NCBI GenBank assembly: GCA_030152805.1
Contig: JASLIG010000104.1
Span: 1-64,000 of the forward strand
Length of the DNA stretch: 64,000 bases
From: Solirubrobacterales bacterium
Lineage (GTDB): Bacteria; Actinomycetota; Thermoleophilia; Solirubrobacterales; 70-9
Direction: 5' to 3'
The translations under genes were made by a program, and so were the position numbers. Of this stretch, positions 41,973-51,363 are shown piece by piece (position 1 is the stretch's first letter; the number at the start of each line of letters is the position of its first letter). A model generated the notes under the pieces. That model saw only the letters and a program-made list of their open reading frames with translations, was not told the origin of the DNA and ran no database searches.

Positions 41973-42164
41973 GTAGTCGTACCTCGATCAAGGTGGCGTA
42001 TCTGGCGCACCGGGAAGCACTGAACGTGGCGTTCTGCGCTGCGATGCCGGAGGAGGGACGGCCGTGTTCCTGTTTCGCCCGGAATCCGCGTGACGACAAA
42101 ACGCCGCATCTGGCCGTAGCCTTTCGTGCGTGCCTCGGGAGATTCTGCAGATCGGAGGCCTGGC

Positions 42165-42566
42165 GTGAGCGGGCTTCAAGCGGTCTACTACCGAGCCGCT
42201 GACGGCGCCGAGCCTGTCCGTGAGTTCATTGCCGGCCTGGACGTCAGGCGGAGGGCGGCGCTCCTACGCCAGATCGACCGCCTCAACGATCTCTCCGACA
42301 CGATGCCGCACCTGCCGTTCCCACACAGCTCTCAGGTTGAAGGGGAGCTGCGAGAACTGCGCTGCCACATGGGCTCCGACCACTACCGGGTTCTGTATCG
42401 ACGCTCGGGCCGGCTGATCGTCCTCCTCAATGCATTCCCGAAGACCACTGGCAAGTTGCCGAGGGCGGAGATCGAGACTGCGCAGAAGCACTGGGAGGAC
42501 TTCCAGGCTCGGATGGACGCGCGTCCCCGCAAGCCGCCTCGCGCCGCGGGCCACGATGCCCCGTAA
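42165..42566 (+). CDS. RelE/HigB-type toxin
   Basis: This 133-residue protein starts at a GTG with GGAGG seven bases upstream. It matches the Gp49/HigB-like branch of RelE toxins: VREFIAGLDVRRRAALLRQI, the loop FPHSSQVEGELRELRC, HYRVLYRRSGRLIVLLNAFPK and the basic C-terminal tail. Arg and His residues on the central strands (RELRC, HYRVLY) are those used by family members for ribosome-dependent mRNA cleavage. The antitoxin gene follows after 58 bp. Toxin-first order is typical for HigBA systems. Confidence 0.82.
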   Translation: MSGLQAVYYRAADGAEPVREFIAGLDVRRRAALLRQIDRLNDLSDTMPHLPFPHSSQVEGELRELRCHMGSDHYRVLYRRSGRLIVLLNAFPKTTGKLPRAEIETAQKHWEDFQARMDARPRKPPRAAGHDAP

Positions 42567-42581
42567 GCCGCGCAATGCGTA

Positions 42582-42597
42582 TTAGCACGGCTGCTAA
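42582..42597. promoter_or_regulatory. Candidate operator for the antitoxin
   Basis: TTAGCA-CGGC-TGCTAA is a perfect 6-4-6 inverted repeat between toxin and antitoxin genes, a usual place and size for binding by a Xre-type antitoxin. Confidence 0.4.
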
Positions 42598-42624
42598 CCT
42601 CCTTGACAACGTAAGGGCTGAAAG

Positions 42625-42963
42625 ATGAGCAAACGAACTGATCCAGTCGGACGATCCGTTTCCGACCACATCAAGGAGTCCCTCAAGGACCCTGAGTTCA
42701 GGGCCGAGTACGAGCGCCTAGCCCCGTACGAGGAGCTTGCCCGTATCGTCATCATGCGTCGCGCCACCCTCGGCCTGACGCAGGCCGAGCTAGCCGCTCG
42801 GATGGGCACCACCGCCTCAGCGATCTCCCGCATCGAGAGCGGCCAGCACGCCACCAGCCCTCAGACCGTCAAGAAGCTCGCCGATGCGTTCGGCGCCCGT
42901 GCCGTCCTCGGCTTCGAGTTCGGCCCCGCGAAGCATCCCGAGCGCGAGCTGATCGTTTTGTAG
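42625..42963 (+). CDS. HigA-like antitoxin, XRE helix-turn-helix
   Basis: This 112-residue protein has a N-terminal helical arm (about residues 1-35, SVSDHIKESLKDPEFRAEYE), as in antitoxins of the Gp49 partner type. A classical XRE domain follows (about residues 40-95: LGLTQAELAARMGTTASAISRIESG). It should neutralise the toxin encoded just upstream and repress the locus. An inverted repeat in the gap is a candidate site. Weak ribosome site (AAGGGC). Confidence 0.85.
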   Translation: MSKRTDPVGRSVSDHIKESLKDPEFRAEYERLAPYEELARIVIMRRATLGLTQAELAARMGTTASAISRIESGQHATSPQTVKKLADAFGARAVLGFEFGPAKHPERELIVL

Positions 42964-42994
42964 AGATGCAGGCTGGTCGCGTTCTTCAGGACCC

Positions 42995-43648
42995 TCACAG
43001 AGCAGGAGCAATCTGAAGCACGAAGACGACCGAGTAAATCGCGTTGGCGGCCGTGGCGAGGACGATCATAATCCCCCCGATTATCCAGGCTCGCTGGGAT
43101 GCTCGCCACAGCCCTGAGCGGTGGATGATCAACAGCCCCACTGCAAGTCGCGAGAGGGCAAAGCCGAGCAGGGCGCCGCTGAGGATGACGAACCCGAGCG
43201 CGATGGCGTTGAGGGTGCTCCATCCGGAGCCCGAGGTCAGTAGCACCGTTCCTCCCGCCATCGCCGCATTCACCCCACGGGTAATCAGAGTGTCGGTGCT
43301 GAGCGGCAGGATCAGCCTCTGCCAGCGCTTTAGTCGCCCACCAAGCCACGGCCGCTGTTTCGTGCTGAAGACCAGGCATTCGACGTTCTTTCCGAGCCCT
43401 GCCAGCACGATGCCAACGACGAACAGAAGCAGGCTGAACGACGACACAGGGGCGCCGCCTTCGTCAATCCATTTCCCAAGCGCAGCACCCACTGGACCAA
43501 CCAGGATGGCCAGCAGAAGAAGCGGGAGCATCAAGCGGATCGGTCGCGGCGGCGAGCTAGCGGCCGCCCAGGGACCAGCACCTACGCGCACAGAGTCATA
43601 GGCCAAAGAGACCACCTCAAAGCCAAGGTCGAAGTCACCGCGGACCAA
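42995..43648 (-). CDS. Five- or six-helix membrane protein
   Basis: This is up to 217 residues if the TTG at 43648 is used; a GTG twelve codons on is a possible alternative. Hydrophobic helices occur at about residues 38-58, 70-86, 122-140, 145-170 and 190-212. Loops are short and mildly basic. No motif that I recognise is present. Codon use is typical of chromosomal genes. It converges on the antitoxin gene with 31 bp between stops and has no obvious partner. Confidence 0.5.
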   Translation of the reverse strand: MVRGDFDLGFEVVSLAYDSVRVGAGPWAAASSPPRPIRLMLPLLLLAILVGPVGAALGKWIDEGGAPVSSFSLLLFVVGIVLAGLGKNVECLVFSTKQRPWLGGRLKRWQRLILPLSTDTLITRGVNAAMAGGTVLLTSGSGWSTLNAIALGFVILSGALLGFALSRLAVGLLIIHRSGLWRASQRAWIIGGIMIVLATAANAIYSVVFVLQIAPAL

Positions 43649-43774
43649 GGACTAAACCAGCCACGGCAGCGAAAGCTCCAGCACCCGCTCAGGGCCTATT
43701 CTTCGCGGCCGGCGAGAATGGCCTGACATTGCCACCGGGCTTGCTACGGGTATTTTGAGGCGATGACGGGGAGA

Positions 43775-43801
43775 GCGTTCCTATTGGCAATCGAGGAACG
43801 C
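43775..43801 (-). terminator. Hairpin after tRNA-Met
   Basis: GCGTTCCT/AGGAACGC (8-bp perfect stem, 11-base loop) lies three bases past the 3' end of the tRNA on the minus strand. Confidence 0.55.
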
Positions 43802-43803
43802 GA

Positions 43804-43877
43804 TGCCGGAGGAGGGACTCGAACCCCCGACACGCGGATTATGATTCCGCTGCTCTAACCAGCTGAGCTACTCCGGC
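43804..43877 (-). tRNA. tRNA-Met (CAU anticodon, elongator type)
   Basis: On the minus strand: acceptor GCCGGAG/CTCCGGC fully paired, D arm AGCTCAGCTGGTTAGAGC region, anticodon stem GCGGA/TCCGC with loop ATCATAA, T arm with TTCGAGT loop. A paired first base argues for elongator rather than initiator tRNA. An Ile tRNA with lysidine-modified CAU cannot be excluded. CCA is not encoded. Confidence 0.9.
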
Positions 43878-43945
43878 GGGGCTTGGGATCGTAGCGATGG
43901 CGGGGCGGGGGTCGCCATGGGGCCGGAGGGCTTAGCCTTGTTGCG

Positions 43946-44893
43946 GTGACGCAGGAGCTGGACAGGGCGGTACGGACGGTTTTGCGGGATTGCCTGCGCG
44001 TGGAACCGGCTGAAGAGGTGCTGGTTATCTGCAATCCGGTGACCGAGGATCTCGGGGCGCTGATGCGGATCGAGGCCGAGGGGGACGGGGCGTACGCGAC
44101 CTTGGCGGTGATCTCCGAGCTCGAATCGAACGGGGCGGAGCCGCCGGCGCCGGTGGCGGCGGCGATGATCGCGGCCAACGTCGTCTTGGCGCCGACGATC
44201 CAGTCGCTGTCGCACACCTACGCGCGGCGCGCCGCCAATCAGGCCGGGGTGCGGATCGCCACCCTGCCCGGTGTCACCGAGGACATGCTGGCGCGGCTGA
44301 TGAATGCCGAGATGCGCGAGCTGCGCCGGCGCGGCGCGGCGATCGCGGCGGCGATGCGCAGCGGCTCGGAGGCCCGAATCACCTGCCAGCACGGCAGCGA
44401 CCTAAGACTCGGCCTCGAGGAGCGCGTCCCGATCGCCGACGCGGGCGTGCTCGACGAACCCGGCGCCTTCGGCAACCTGCCCTGCGGCGAGGCCTTCATC
44501 GCGCCCACCGGCGGCGAGGGCACGCTGGTCGTCGACGGCTCGATCGCCGGCGTCGGCGCGGTCGAGACGCCGGTCGAGCTGACCGTCCGCGACGGGCACC
44601 TGACCAATGCGACCGGCCCCGAGGGGGCGACGCTGCTCGAGCTGCTGAGCAAGCACGGCGAGGACGGCACCAACGTCGCCGAGCTCGGCATCGGCACCAA
44701 CGAAGAGGCGACGCTCACCGGCAACATCCTCGAGGACGAGAAGATCCTCGGCACCGCGCACGTCGCCTTCGGCGCCTCGGCGGCGATCGGCGGCAACGTC
44801 CAGGTCCCGGTCCATCTCGACTGCGTGATCCTCGAGCCGACGGTTGAGATCGACGGCGAGGCGATTGTCCGCGAGGGCAATCTGCTCGTCTGA
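43946..44893 (+). CDS. M29-like metallo-aminopeptidase (aminopeptidase T family)
   Basis: This 315-residue protein has a GTG start in a leaderless setting (TAGCCT seven bases before). It has the N-terminal Rossmann-like half of M29 proteins and a C-terminal metal-binding half with FGNLPCGEAFIAP, ELGIGTNEEA, TAHVAFG and HLDCVI. The Glu, His and Asp of these blocks are the metal ligands in M29 peptidases. It is shorter than characterised AmpS/AmpT (about 410), mostly by loss in the first half. It lies 2 bp from a formiminotransferase gene, so the two are co-transcribed. Confidence 0.8.
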   Translation: MTQELDRAVRTVLRDCLRVEPAEEVLVICNPVTEDLGALMRIEAEGDGAYATLAVISELESNGAEPPAPVAAAMIAANVVLAPTIQSLSHTYARRAANQAGVRIATLPGVTEDMLARLMNAEMRELRRRGAAIAAAMRSGSEARITCQHGSDLRLGLEERVPIADAGVLDEPGAFGNLPCGEAFIAPTGGEGTLVVDGSIAGVGAVETPVELTVRDGHLTNATGPEGATLLELLSKHGEDGTNVAELGIGTNEEATLTGNILEDEKILGTAHVAFGASAAIGGNVQVPVHLDCVILEPTVEIDGEAIVREGNLLV

Positions 44894-44895
44894 CC

Positions 44896-45786
44896 GTGCC
44901 GCCGCGGCTGCTCGCCGTCCCCAACGTCTCCGCAGGGGGCGACGCGGCGAAGGTCGCCGCCCTGCGGGAGGCGTTCTCGGTCGGCGTCAGCCTGCTCGAC
45001 TGCCACTCCGACGCCGACCACGACCGCACCGTCTTCACCTTGGCCGGCGATGCCGCGGCGCTGCGCGACGCCCTGCTCTCCGGTGCAGAGCAGTCGATCG
45101 AGACAATCGACATGGGTGGCTATGGAGGGTTGCACCCGGCAGTGGGAGCGCTCGACGTCTGTCCGCTCGTCTGGTTCGATCCGGCGGCGCGCGGGGCGGC
45201 CCGGGCCGAAGCGGTCGCGCTCGCCGAGCAGCTCGGCGGCCTCGGGGTTCCGGTATTTCTCTACGGCGCGCTAGCGAGCCGCCCCGAGCACGCCGAGCGC
45301 GCCTACTTCCGCAACGGCGGCCTGGCGGAGCTCTGGCTGCGCATGGAGGGCGGTGGGCTGGAGCCGGACTTCGGACCGGGCCTGCCGCACCCGACCGCCG
45401 GGGTGACCTTGGTCACCGCCCGCCCGCCGCTTGCCGCCTTCAACGTCGAGCTCGACAGCGGCGATCCCGACCTCGCTCGCGCTGTCGCCGCCGGCCTGCG
45501 CGAGTCCGGCGGTGGCCCCCCGGGGGTGCGGGCGATCGGCCTCGCCCTGTCGAGCGGGCGCACGCAGATCTCGATCAACGTCCATGATCCGCTCGCGATC
45601 CCACTGGCCGAGGTCGTCGAGCGCGTGCACGCGCTCGCCGCGCCGCTCGGCGCCGCGCCGCTCGAAGCGGAGGTCGTGGGCCTCGTGCCCGCGGCGGCCC
45701 TGCGGGGGTACCCGGAGGACGTTCCGATCCGCGACTTCGATCCCGCCAGGCAGACGATCGAGGCCCGCCTGCCGGCCACGTCCTGA
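44896..45786 (+). CDS. Glutamate formimidoyltransferase (FTCD N-terminal type)
   Basis: This 296-residue protein starts at a GTG. It follows the two-domain formiminotransferase layout: LLAVPNVSAGGD, the loop CHSDADHDRTVFTLAGD with the catalytic His region, MGGYGGLHPAVGALDVCP and, in the second domain, FNVELDSGDPDLARAVA and ISINVHDP. The enzyme moves a formimino group between N-formimino-glutamate and tetrahydrofolate. There is no cyclodeaminase domain and no hut gene nearby, so it may serve folate one-carbon metabolism other than histidine breakdown. Confidence 0.82.
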   Translation: MPPRLLAVPNVSAGGDAAKVAALREAFSVGVSLLDCHSDADHDRTVFTLAGDAAALRDALLSGAEQSIETIDMGGYGGLHPAVGALDVCPLVWFDPAARGAARAEAVALAEQLGGLGVPVFLYGALASRPEHAERAYFRNGGLAELWLRMEGGGLEPDFGPGLPHPTAGVTLVTARPPLAAFNVELDSGDPDLARAVAAGLRESGGGPPGVRAIGLALSSGRTQISINVHDPLAIPLAEVVERVHALAAPLGAAPLEAEVVGLVPAAALRGYPEDVPIRDFDPARQTIEARLPATS

Positions 45787-45796
45787 GGCGGAACGC

Positions 45797-45802
45797 TAGA
45801 TT
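45797..45802 (+). promoter_or_regulatory. -10 element of a leaderless start
   Basis: TAGATT is six bases before the ATG at 45809. It starts a new transcript that probably runs through the hydrolase, hisS, aspS and the small gene at 49840. Confidence 0.4.
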
Positions 45803-45808
45803 CACGGA

Positions 45809-46174
45809 ATGGCTCAGACGAAGAAGAAGCGCCGCCGCAAGCACCGCGGTACCCAGGGCGGGCGCGTCGACACCAACCGCCGTCCGTCCCGTCCCCAGAG
45901 TCGCGCCGAGGCCAAAGCGCGCGCCCGCTCGAGCACGAAACGTGCTCCGCGCGGCGATAAGCCGCCGACCTGGCGCGGCGCGGTCATCCGCGGCCTCGCC
46001 GCCGCGGCGATCTTCACCGTCTTCCTCCTGCTGATCTTCAAACGCGCCCCCGGCGCTGCGCTGCTGCTCGGCGGCTTTATGCTCGTCCTCTACATCCCCG
46101 GCGGCTACTACATCGACCTGACGATGTGGCGCCGTCGCGAGCGAGCGCGGATGCGCTCCTCCGGCGGATCGTGA
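45809..46174 (+). CDS. Small basic membrane protein
   Basis: This 121-residue protein has residues 1-52 very basic and probably disordered (KKKRRRKHRG, SRAEAKARARSS). Two membrane helices follow (about 60-77 and 81-101) with a short PGGYYIDL link and a basic tail. Such proteins are often found near hisS in this lineage, as far as I recall, but no role is known. The stop overlaps the next GTG. Confidence 0.6.
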   Translation: MAQTKKKRRRKHRGTQGGRVDTNRRPSRPQSRAEAKARARSSTKRAPRGDKPPTWRGAVIRGLAAAAIFTVFLLLIFKRAPGAALLLGGFMLVLYIPGGYYIDLTMWRRRERARMRSSGGS

Positions 46175-46806
46175 GCGTCGAAGTCCGCGGGCTCGCCGTC
46201 GGCCCGATCGCCGAGAACTGCTTCATCGTTCGCCGGGAGGATGGTGACAAGGCCCTGGTGGTCGACCCGGGGGAGGAGCCGGAGCGCATCCTCGCCGAGG
46301 TCGAGCAGACTGGTGCTGAGGTCGAGGCGATCCTGATAACCCACTGTCACTTCGACCACGTCGGGGCCGTGGCGCCGCTGGCGCGCGCGACCGGGGCGCC
46401 GGTTTACGTGCCCGAGATCGAGGTGCCCGTGCTCGCCGACATCATGTCCTTCGTATTGCCCGGCTTCGGCCCTTACGAGAGTTACGAGGCGGACCGGACC
46501 GTAAAGGGGGGCGAGGAGCTCGAGCTGGCCGGCCTGACCCTGGACGTGATCTTCACCCCCGGCCACAGCCCCGGCCACGTCACCTACTCGCTGCGGGGCG
46601 AGGATGCGATCTTCTCCGGCGACGTGCTCTTTCAGGGCTCGGTCGGCCGCGTCGATCTGCCCGGCGGCGACGGCCCCACTTTGCTGCGTTCGATCCAAGG
46701 CCTGCTCGACTCGCACTCGCCGGAGACGGCGGTCTACCCCGGGCACATGGGTGTGACCAGCCTCGGCGCCGAGCAGGCGACGAACCCCTTCCTCGCGCAG
46801 CTGTGA
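46171..46806 (+). CDS. Metallo-beta-lactamase-fold hydrolase (glyoxalase II-like)
   Basis: This 211-residue protein has a GTG start overlapping the previous stop. It carries the complete metal motif set: HCHFDHVGAV (HxHxDH), the third His in FTPGHSPGHV, Asp in FSGDVLF and the last His in VYPGHMG. It is a single-domain protein without the helical C-terminal domain of classical GloB, as is usual for actinobacterial GloB-like hydrolases. It overlaps hisS. Likely substrates are thioesters such as lactoyl-thiols, but these are not proven. Confidence 0.85.
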   Translation: MSVEVRGLAVGPIAENCFIVRREDGDKALVVDPGEEPERILAEVEQTGAEVEAILITHCHFDHVGAVAPLARATGAPVYVPEIEVPVLADIMSFVLPGFGPYESYEADRTVKGGEELELAGLTLDVIFTPGHSPGHVTYSLRGEDAIFSGDVLFQGSVGRVDLPGGDGPTLLRSIQGLLDSHSPETAVYPGHMGVTSLGAEQATNPFLAQL

Positions 46807-48049
46807 CGCCGCCCAGGTTCCAGGCGCCCCGCGGCACCTTCGACGTGCTGCCCGACGCCGCCCGCCTGCGCGGGCGGGTCGAGCGGACCGCGGCGGCGAT
46901 CTTCGCCCGCGCCGGCTACGAGCCGATCGCCACGCCGAGCTTCGAGGACACCGAGCTGTTCGAGCGCGGGGTCGGCCACTCGACCGACATCGTGCGCAAG
47001 GAGATGTTCACCTTCGAGGATAAGGGCGGGCGCAGCCTCACCCTGCGTCCCGAGGGCACGGCGCCGATCTGCCGCGCCTACGTCGAGCACGGCATGCAGA
47101 AGCTGGCGCAGCCGGTCAAGCTCTCCTACGTTGGGCCGTTCTTCCGCCACGAGCGCCCGCAGGCCGGTCGCTACCGCCAGTTCCACCAGCTCGGTGCCGA
47201 GGCGATCGGCACCGACTCGCCGCTCGCCGACGCTGAGCTGATCGGCTTGCTGGCGGAGCTGCTCGCCGAGCTCGGCGTGCCGGGGGTCGAGCTGCGCCTC
47301 GGCAGCCTGGGGTCCCTCGATACCCGCCGGGCCTACCTCGATGAGCTGAGGGTGCACCTGCGCGCGCACGAGGGGGAGCTGGCCCGCGAGGTGCGCGAGC
47401 GCATCGACGCCAATCCGCTGCGCGCTTTCGACTCCGACGACGAGGGCACGCGAGCCGTGATGGCGGCCGCGCCGAAGCTGGTCGAGCGATTGGAGGGGGA
47501 GGACGCCGAGCACTTCGGCGAGGTGCGCTCGCTGCTCGACGCGGCGGGCGTCGCCTACGTCATCGACCCCACGCTGGTGCGCGGCCTGGATTACTACACG
47601 CGCACGATCTTCTCCTTCGTCTGCGACCGGCTCGGGGCGCAGTCGGAGATCGGCGGCGGCGGTCGCTACGACGGCCTGGTCGAGCAGCTGGGCGGCAAGT
47701 CGACGCCGGCGGTCGGCTGGGCGGCGGGAATCGAGCGGATCGTGCTGGCGCTCGACGAAGAGCAGGCCGCCGCCGGTCGCGACGTCTTCATCGCCGTCGC
47801 CGAGGAGGGGCGCGAGCGCCGCTCGCTGGCCCTGGTGCTGGCGGGGGAGCTGCGCAAGGCCGGCCTCTCGGCGGAAGTCGACCTGGGTGGGCGCGGGCTC
47901 AAGGGGCAGCTCAAGCACGCCGATCGCGTCGGCGCCAGCCAGGTGCTGATTCTCGAGGACTCGGGGGCGCAGCTGCGCGACATGTCGAGCGGCGAGCAGC
48001 GCCCGGTCGAGACCGGCAACCTGATCGAGGAGATAACGGGGGGTAGGGC

Positions 48050-48053
<4 letters not shown>
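46803..48053 (+). CDS. hisS: Histidyl-tRNA synthetase
   Basis: This 416-residue class II synthetase starts at a GTG overlapping the previous gene. Motif 1 region (FEDTELFERGVG), motif 2 (YVGPFFRHERPQAGRYRQFHQ), the histidine motifs LVRGLDYYTRTIF and SEIGGGGRYDGL, and motif 3 (AVGWAAGIERI) are intact. The C-terminal anticodon domain (about 325-416) is present. Length fits HisRS. It is followed by aspS with a 4-bp overlap, the same gene pair as in many bacteria. Confidence 0.95.
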
Positions 48054-49839
<1,786 letters not shown>

Positions 49840-49843
<4 letters not shown>

Positions 49844-50127
49844 GCTTCCTCGAGCGGATTCGAGCGGCCTTCAGGCGCTCGCCGGGACCGGGTACGACGC
49901 CGGTCCACCTCGACGATCCGCGCTTCGACAGCTGGGAGGTCGTGCGCGACTTCGCCGACGTGCGCACGGCCCGGGCCTGGCACCAGGCGCTGAAAGAGGC
50001 TGGCATCGAGGCGGTGCTGACGGTCGACTGGCCGCTCGATCGCTTTGGCCGGGGAGACATCGCCCTGCGCGTTCAGCCCGAGGACTGGAGCGAGGCGGAG
50101 ATGCTCCTTTCCAACCTCGACGATTGA
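49840..50127 (+). CDS. Small DUF2007-like protein
   Basis: This 95-residue protein has a GTG start overlapping aspS by 4 bp. The fold reads as a single alpha/beta unit: SWEVVRDFADVRTARAWHQALKEAGIEAVL, then a beta hairpin and IALRVQPEDWSEAEMLLSNL. That is the layout of DUF2007 'signal transducing' proteins with a ferredoxin-like fold. It ends the hisS-aspS transcript. Function is unknown. Confidence 0.6.
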
Positions 50128-50160
50128 TCGCTCGCGGTGGCACCCGCGCGGTGCTACGGT

Positions 50161-50325
50161 TGCCCCGAGGCTCGAGCCCGTGCGTGAGCCGCCTCACCGT
50201 TTGACCCAACACAAACGGCGCGGGAGCTGATCTCTCAAGACCCCGTGGGGTTGCGAGGAGGCGCCCACCCTTTACTTCAAGGGATCAAAGCCAGAGGCGG
50301 TACCGGCGGGCTGGAGCCTCATTTG
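50161..50325 (+). ncRNA. ssrS: Probable 6S RNA
   Basis: A long rod can be drawn. The closing stem GAGGCTCGAGCCC (50167-50179) with GGGCTGGAGCCTC (50308-50320) has 12 of 13 pairs. A second stem GCCGCCTC (50188-50195) pairs with GAGGCGGT (50294-50301). A large central bubble follows, then a terminal arm GGCGC (50217-50221) with GCGCC (50261-50265) and an ACCC/GGGT hairpin. On the 3' side of the bubble CCCTT/AAGGG (50268-50283) makes the small hairpin usual in 6S RNAs, preceded by GCGCCCACC. 6S RNA binds the main RNA polymerase holoenzyme by mimicking an open promoter. No promoter is obvious; it lies after the aspS transcript. Confidence 0.5.
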
Positions 50326-50387
50326 CGTTGCACATTCGTGACATCGAGCGCGCCACCCGTGCGTCTCGACCGCTCACCATCGTTCCC

Positions 50388-51341
50388 ATGCACGATGCGG
50401 CGGCTGTTCCCCATGTCAGACATGTAAAAGGGACGTCGCACGGGCTCGATCGCGCCGTCGCGGAGCTGGCGGAACGGCAGCACGGAGTGGTTGGGAGGGG
50501 GCAGCTCGTTGGGCTTGGGCTCGGCCGGGGCGCGATCGAGGACCGCCTGCGGCGGGGCCAACTGCATCGTGTTCAGCGCGGGGTCTACGCGGTGGGGCAC
50601 GGGGCTCTCACGCAGAGGGGGCAGTGGATGGCGGCTGCGATCTCCTGTGGGAGCAACGCGGTTCTCAGTCACCGGTCCGCCGGTCAGCTGTGGGCGCTGC
50701 TTCCGCAGTCGGAGGGCTCGATCGAACTGACCAGGCCGACCCGGTTCCGGTCGCGGCCGGGGATTCGTTCGCACTGTTCACCTCTGCCGACTGACGAGGT
50801 CACCGAGATCGATGGCATTCCAGTGACCGGTCTTGCCCGGACCCTCTTCGATCTGGCGGCGCTGCTTGCGCCGCGCTCCCTTTCGAATGCCTTCAACGAG
50901 GCGGAAGTCCGCGGTCTGACGAGCAGGCTCTCCGTACCGGAGCTGCTGACGCGGTACCCCGAACGGGTTGGCTCAGCCGCCTTGCGCGCAATCCTGGAGG
51001 GACAACGAGGAAGTCGGGGGATCACGCGGCGTCAGCTGGAGCAGCGTTTCGCCGCGCTCCTGGACGAAGCGACTGGCCTGCCACAGCCGCGATTCAATGC
51101 CCACCTGCAGGTTCGGGACCGTTTCTTCGAGGTGGATTGTCTTTGGGCCGAGCAGCGGCTGATCGTCGAGCTGGACGGTCGCGCAGTGCACGGGACTCGA
51201 CGGGCCTTCGAGGCGGACCGGGAACGCGATCGATTGCTGGCGACCGAGGGTTGGCGGGTGGTTCGAATTACCTGGAAGCAGCTAGATGAGGACGCGCTAC
51301 GAGTGCTCGGTGATCTGCGGCGTTTGCTCAACGGGGAATGA
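50388..51341 (+). CDS. AbiEi-type antitoxin-domain protein with DUF559 nuclease-like domain
   Basis: This is a 317-residue protein from the ATG at 50388, just ahead of a palindromic repeat; an ATG at 50328 is possible. The N-terminal winged helix (about residues 20-75, LAERQHGVVGRGQLVGLGLG then RGVYAVGH) is the AbiEi_4 domain. The middle (LSHRSAGQLWALLP, GIPVTGLARTLFDLAA) is also family-typical. The C-terminus (FFEVDCLWAEQRLIVELDG, RDRLLATEGWRVVRITW) is a DUF559/Vsr-like nuclease fold with its D and E in place. No AbiEii toxin gene is adjacent, so it is an orphan. Such orphans are common in actinobacteria and of unknown role. Confidence 0.75.
   Translation: MHDAAAVPHVRHVKGTSHGLDRAVAELAERQHGVVGRGQLVGLGLGRGAIEDRLRRGQLHRVQRGVYAVGHGALTQRGQWMAAAISCGSNAVLSHRSAGQLWALLPQSEGSIELTRPTRFRSRPGIRSHCSPLPTDEVTEIDGIPVTGLARTLFDLAALLAPRSLSNAFNEAEVRGLTSRLSVPELLTRYPERVGSAALRAILEGQRGSRGITRRQLEQRFAALLDEATGLPQPRFNAHLQVRDRFFEVDCLWAEQRLIVELDGRAVHGTRRAFEADRERDRLLATEGWRVVRITWKQLDEDALRVLGDLRRLLNGE
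50392..50442 (+). repeat. Palindromic repeat element, copy A
   Basis: TGCGGCG (50396-50402) pairs with CGTCGCA (50434-50440) and CATGT/ACATG in the centre forms the loop stem. The core 50401-50440 matches the element at 60952-61004 in 32 of 40 positions. It lies over the start of the DUF559 gene. Confidence 0.55.
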
Positions 51342-51363
51342 AATACTGCGCCGTTGCCCGGCG

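Noticed and set aside
50128..50160. Sigma-54 promoter (TGGCAC) ahead of the 6S-like RNA
   Set aside because: The spacing to TGC is wrong and sigma-54 is generally absent in this phylum.
50388..51341. Complete type IV toxin-antitoxin system
   Set aside because: Only the AbiEi-like protein is present; the following gene is mnmA, not an AbiEii nucleotidyltransferase.
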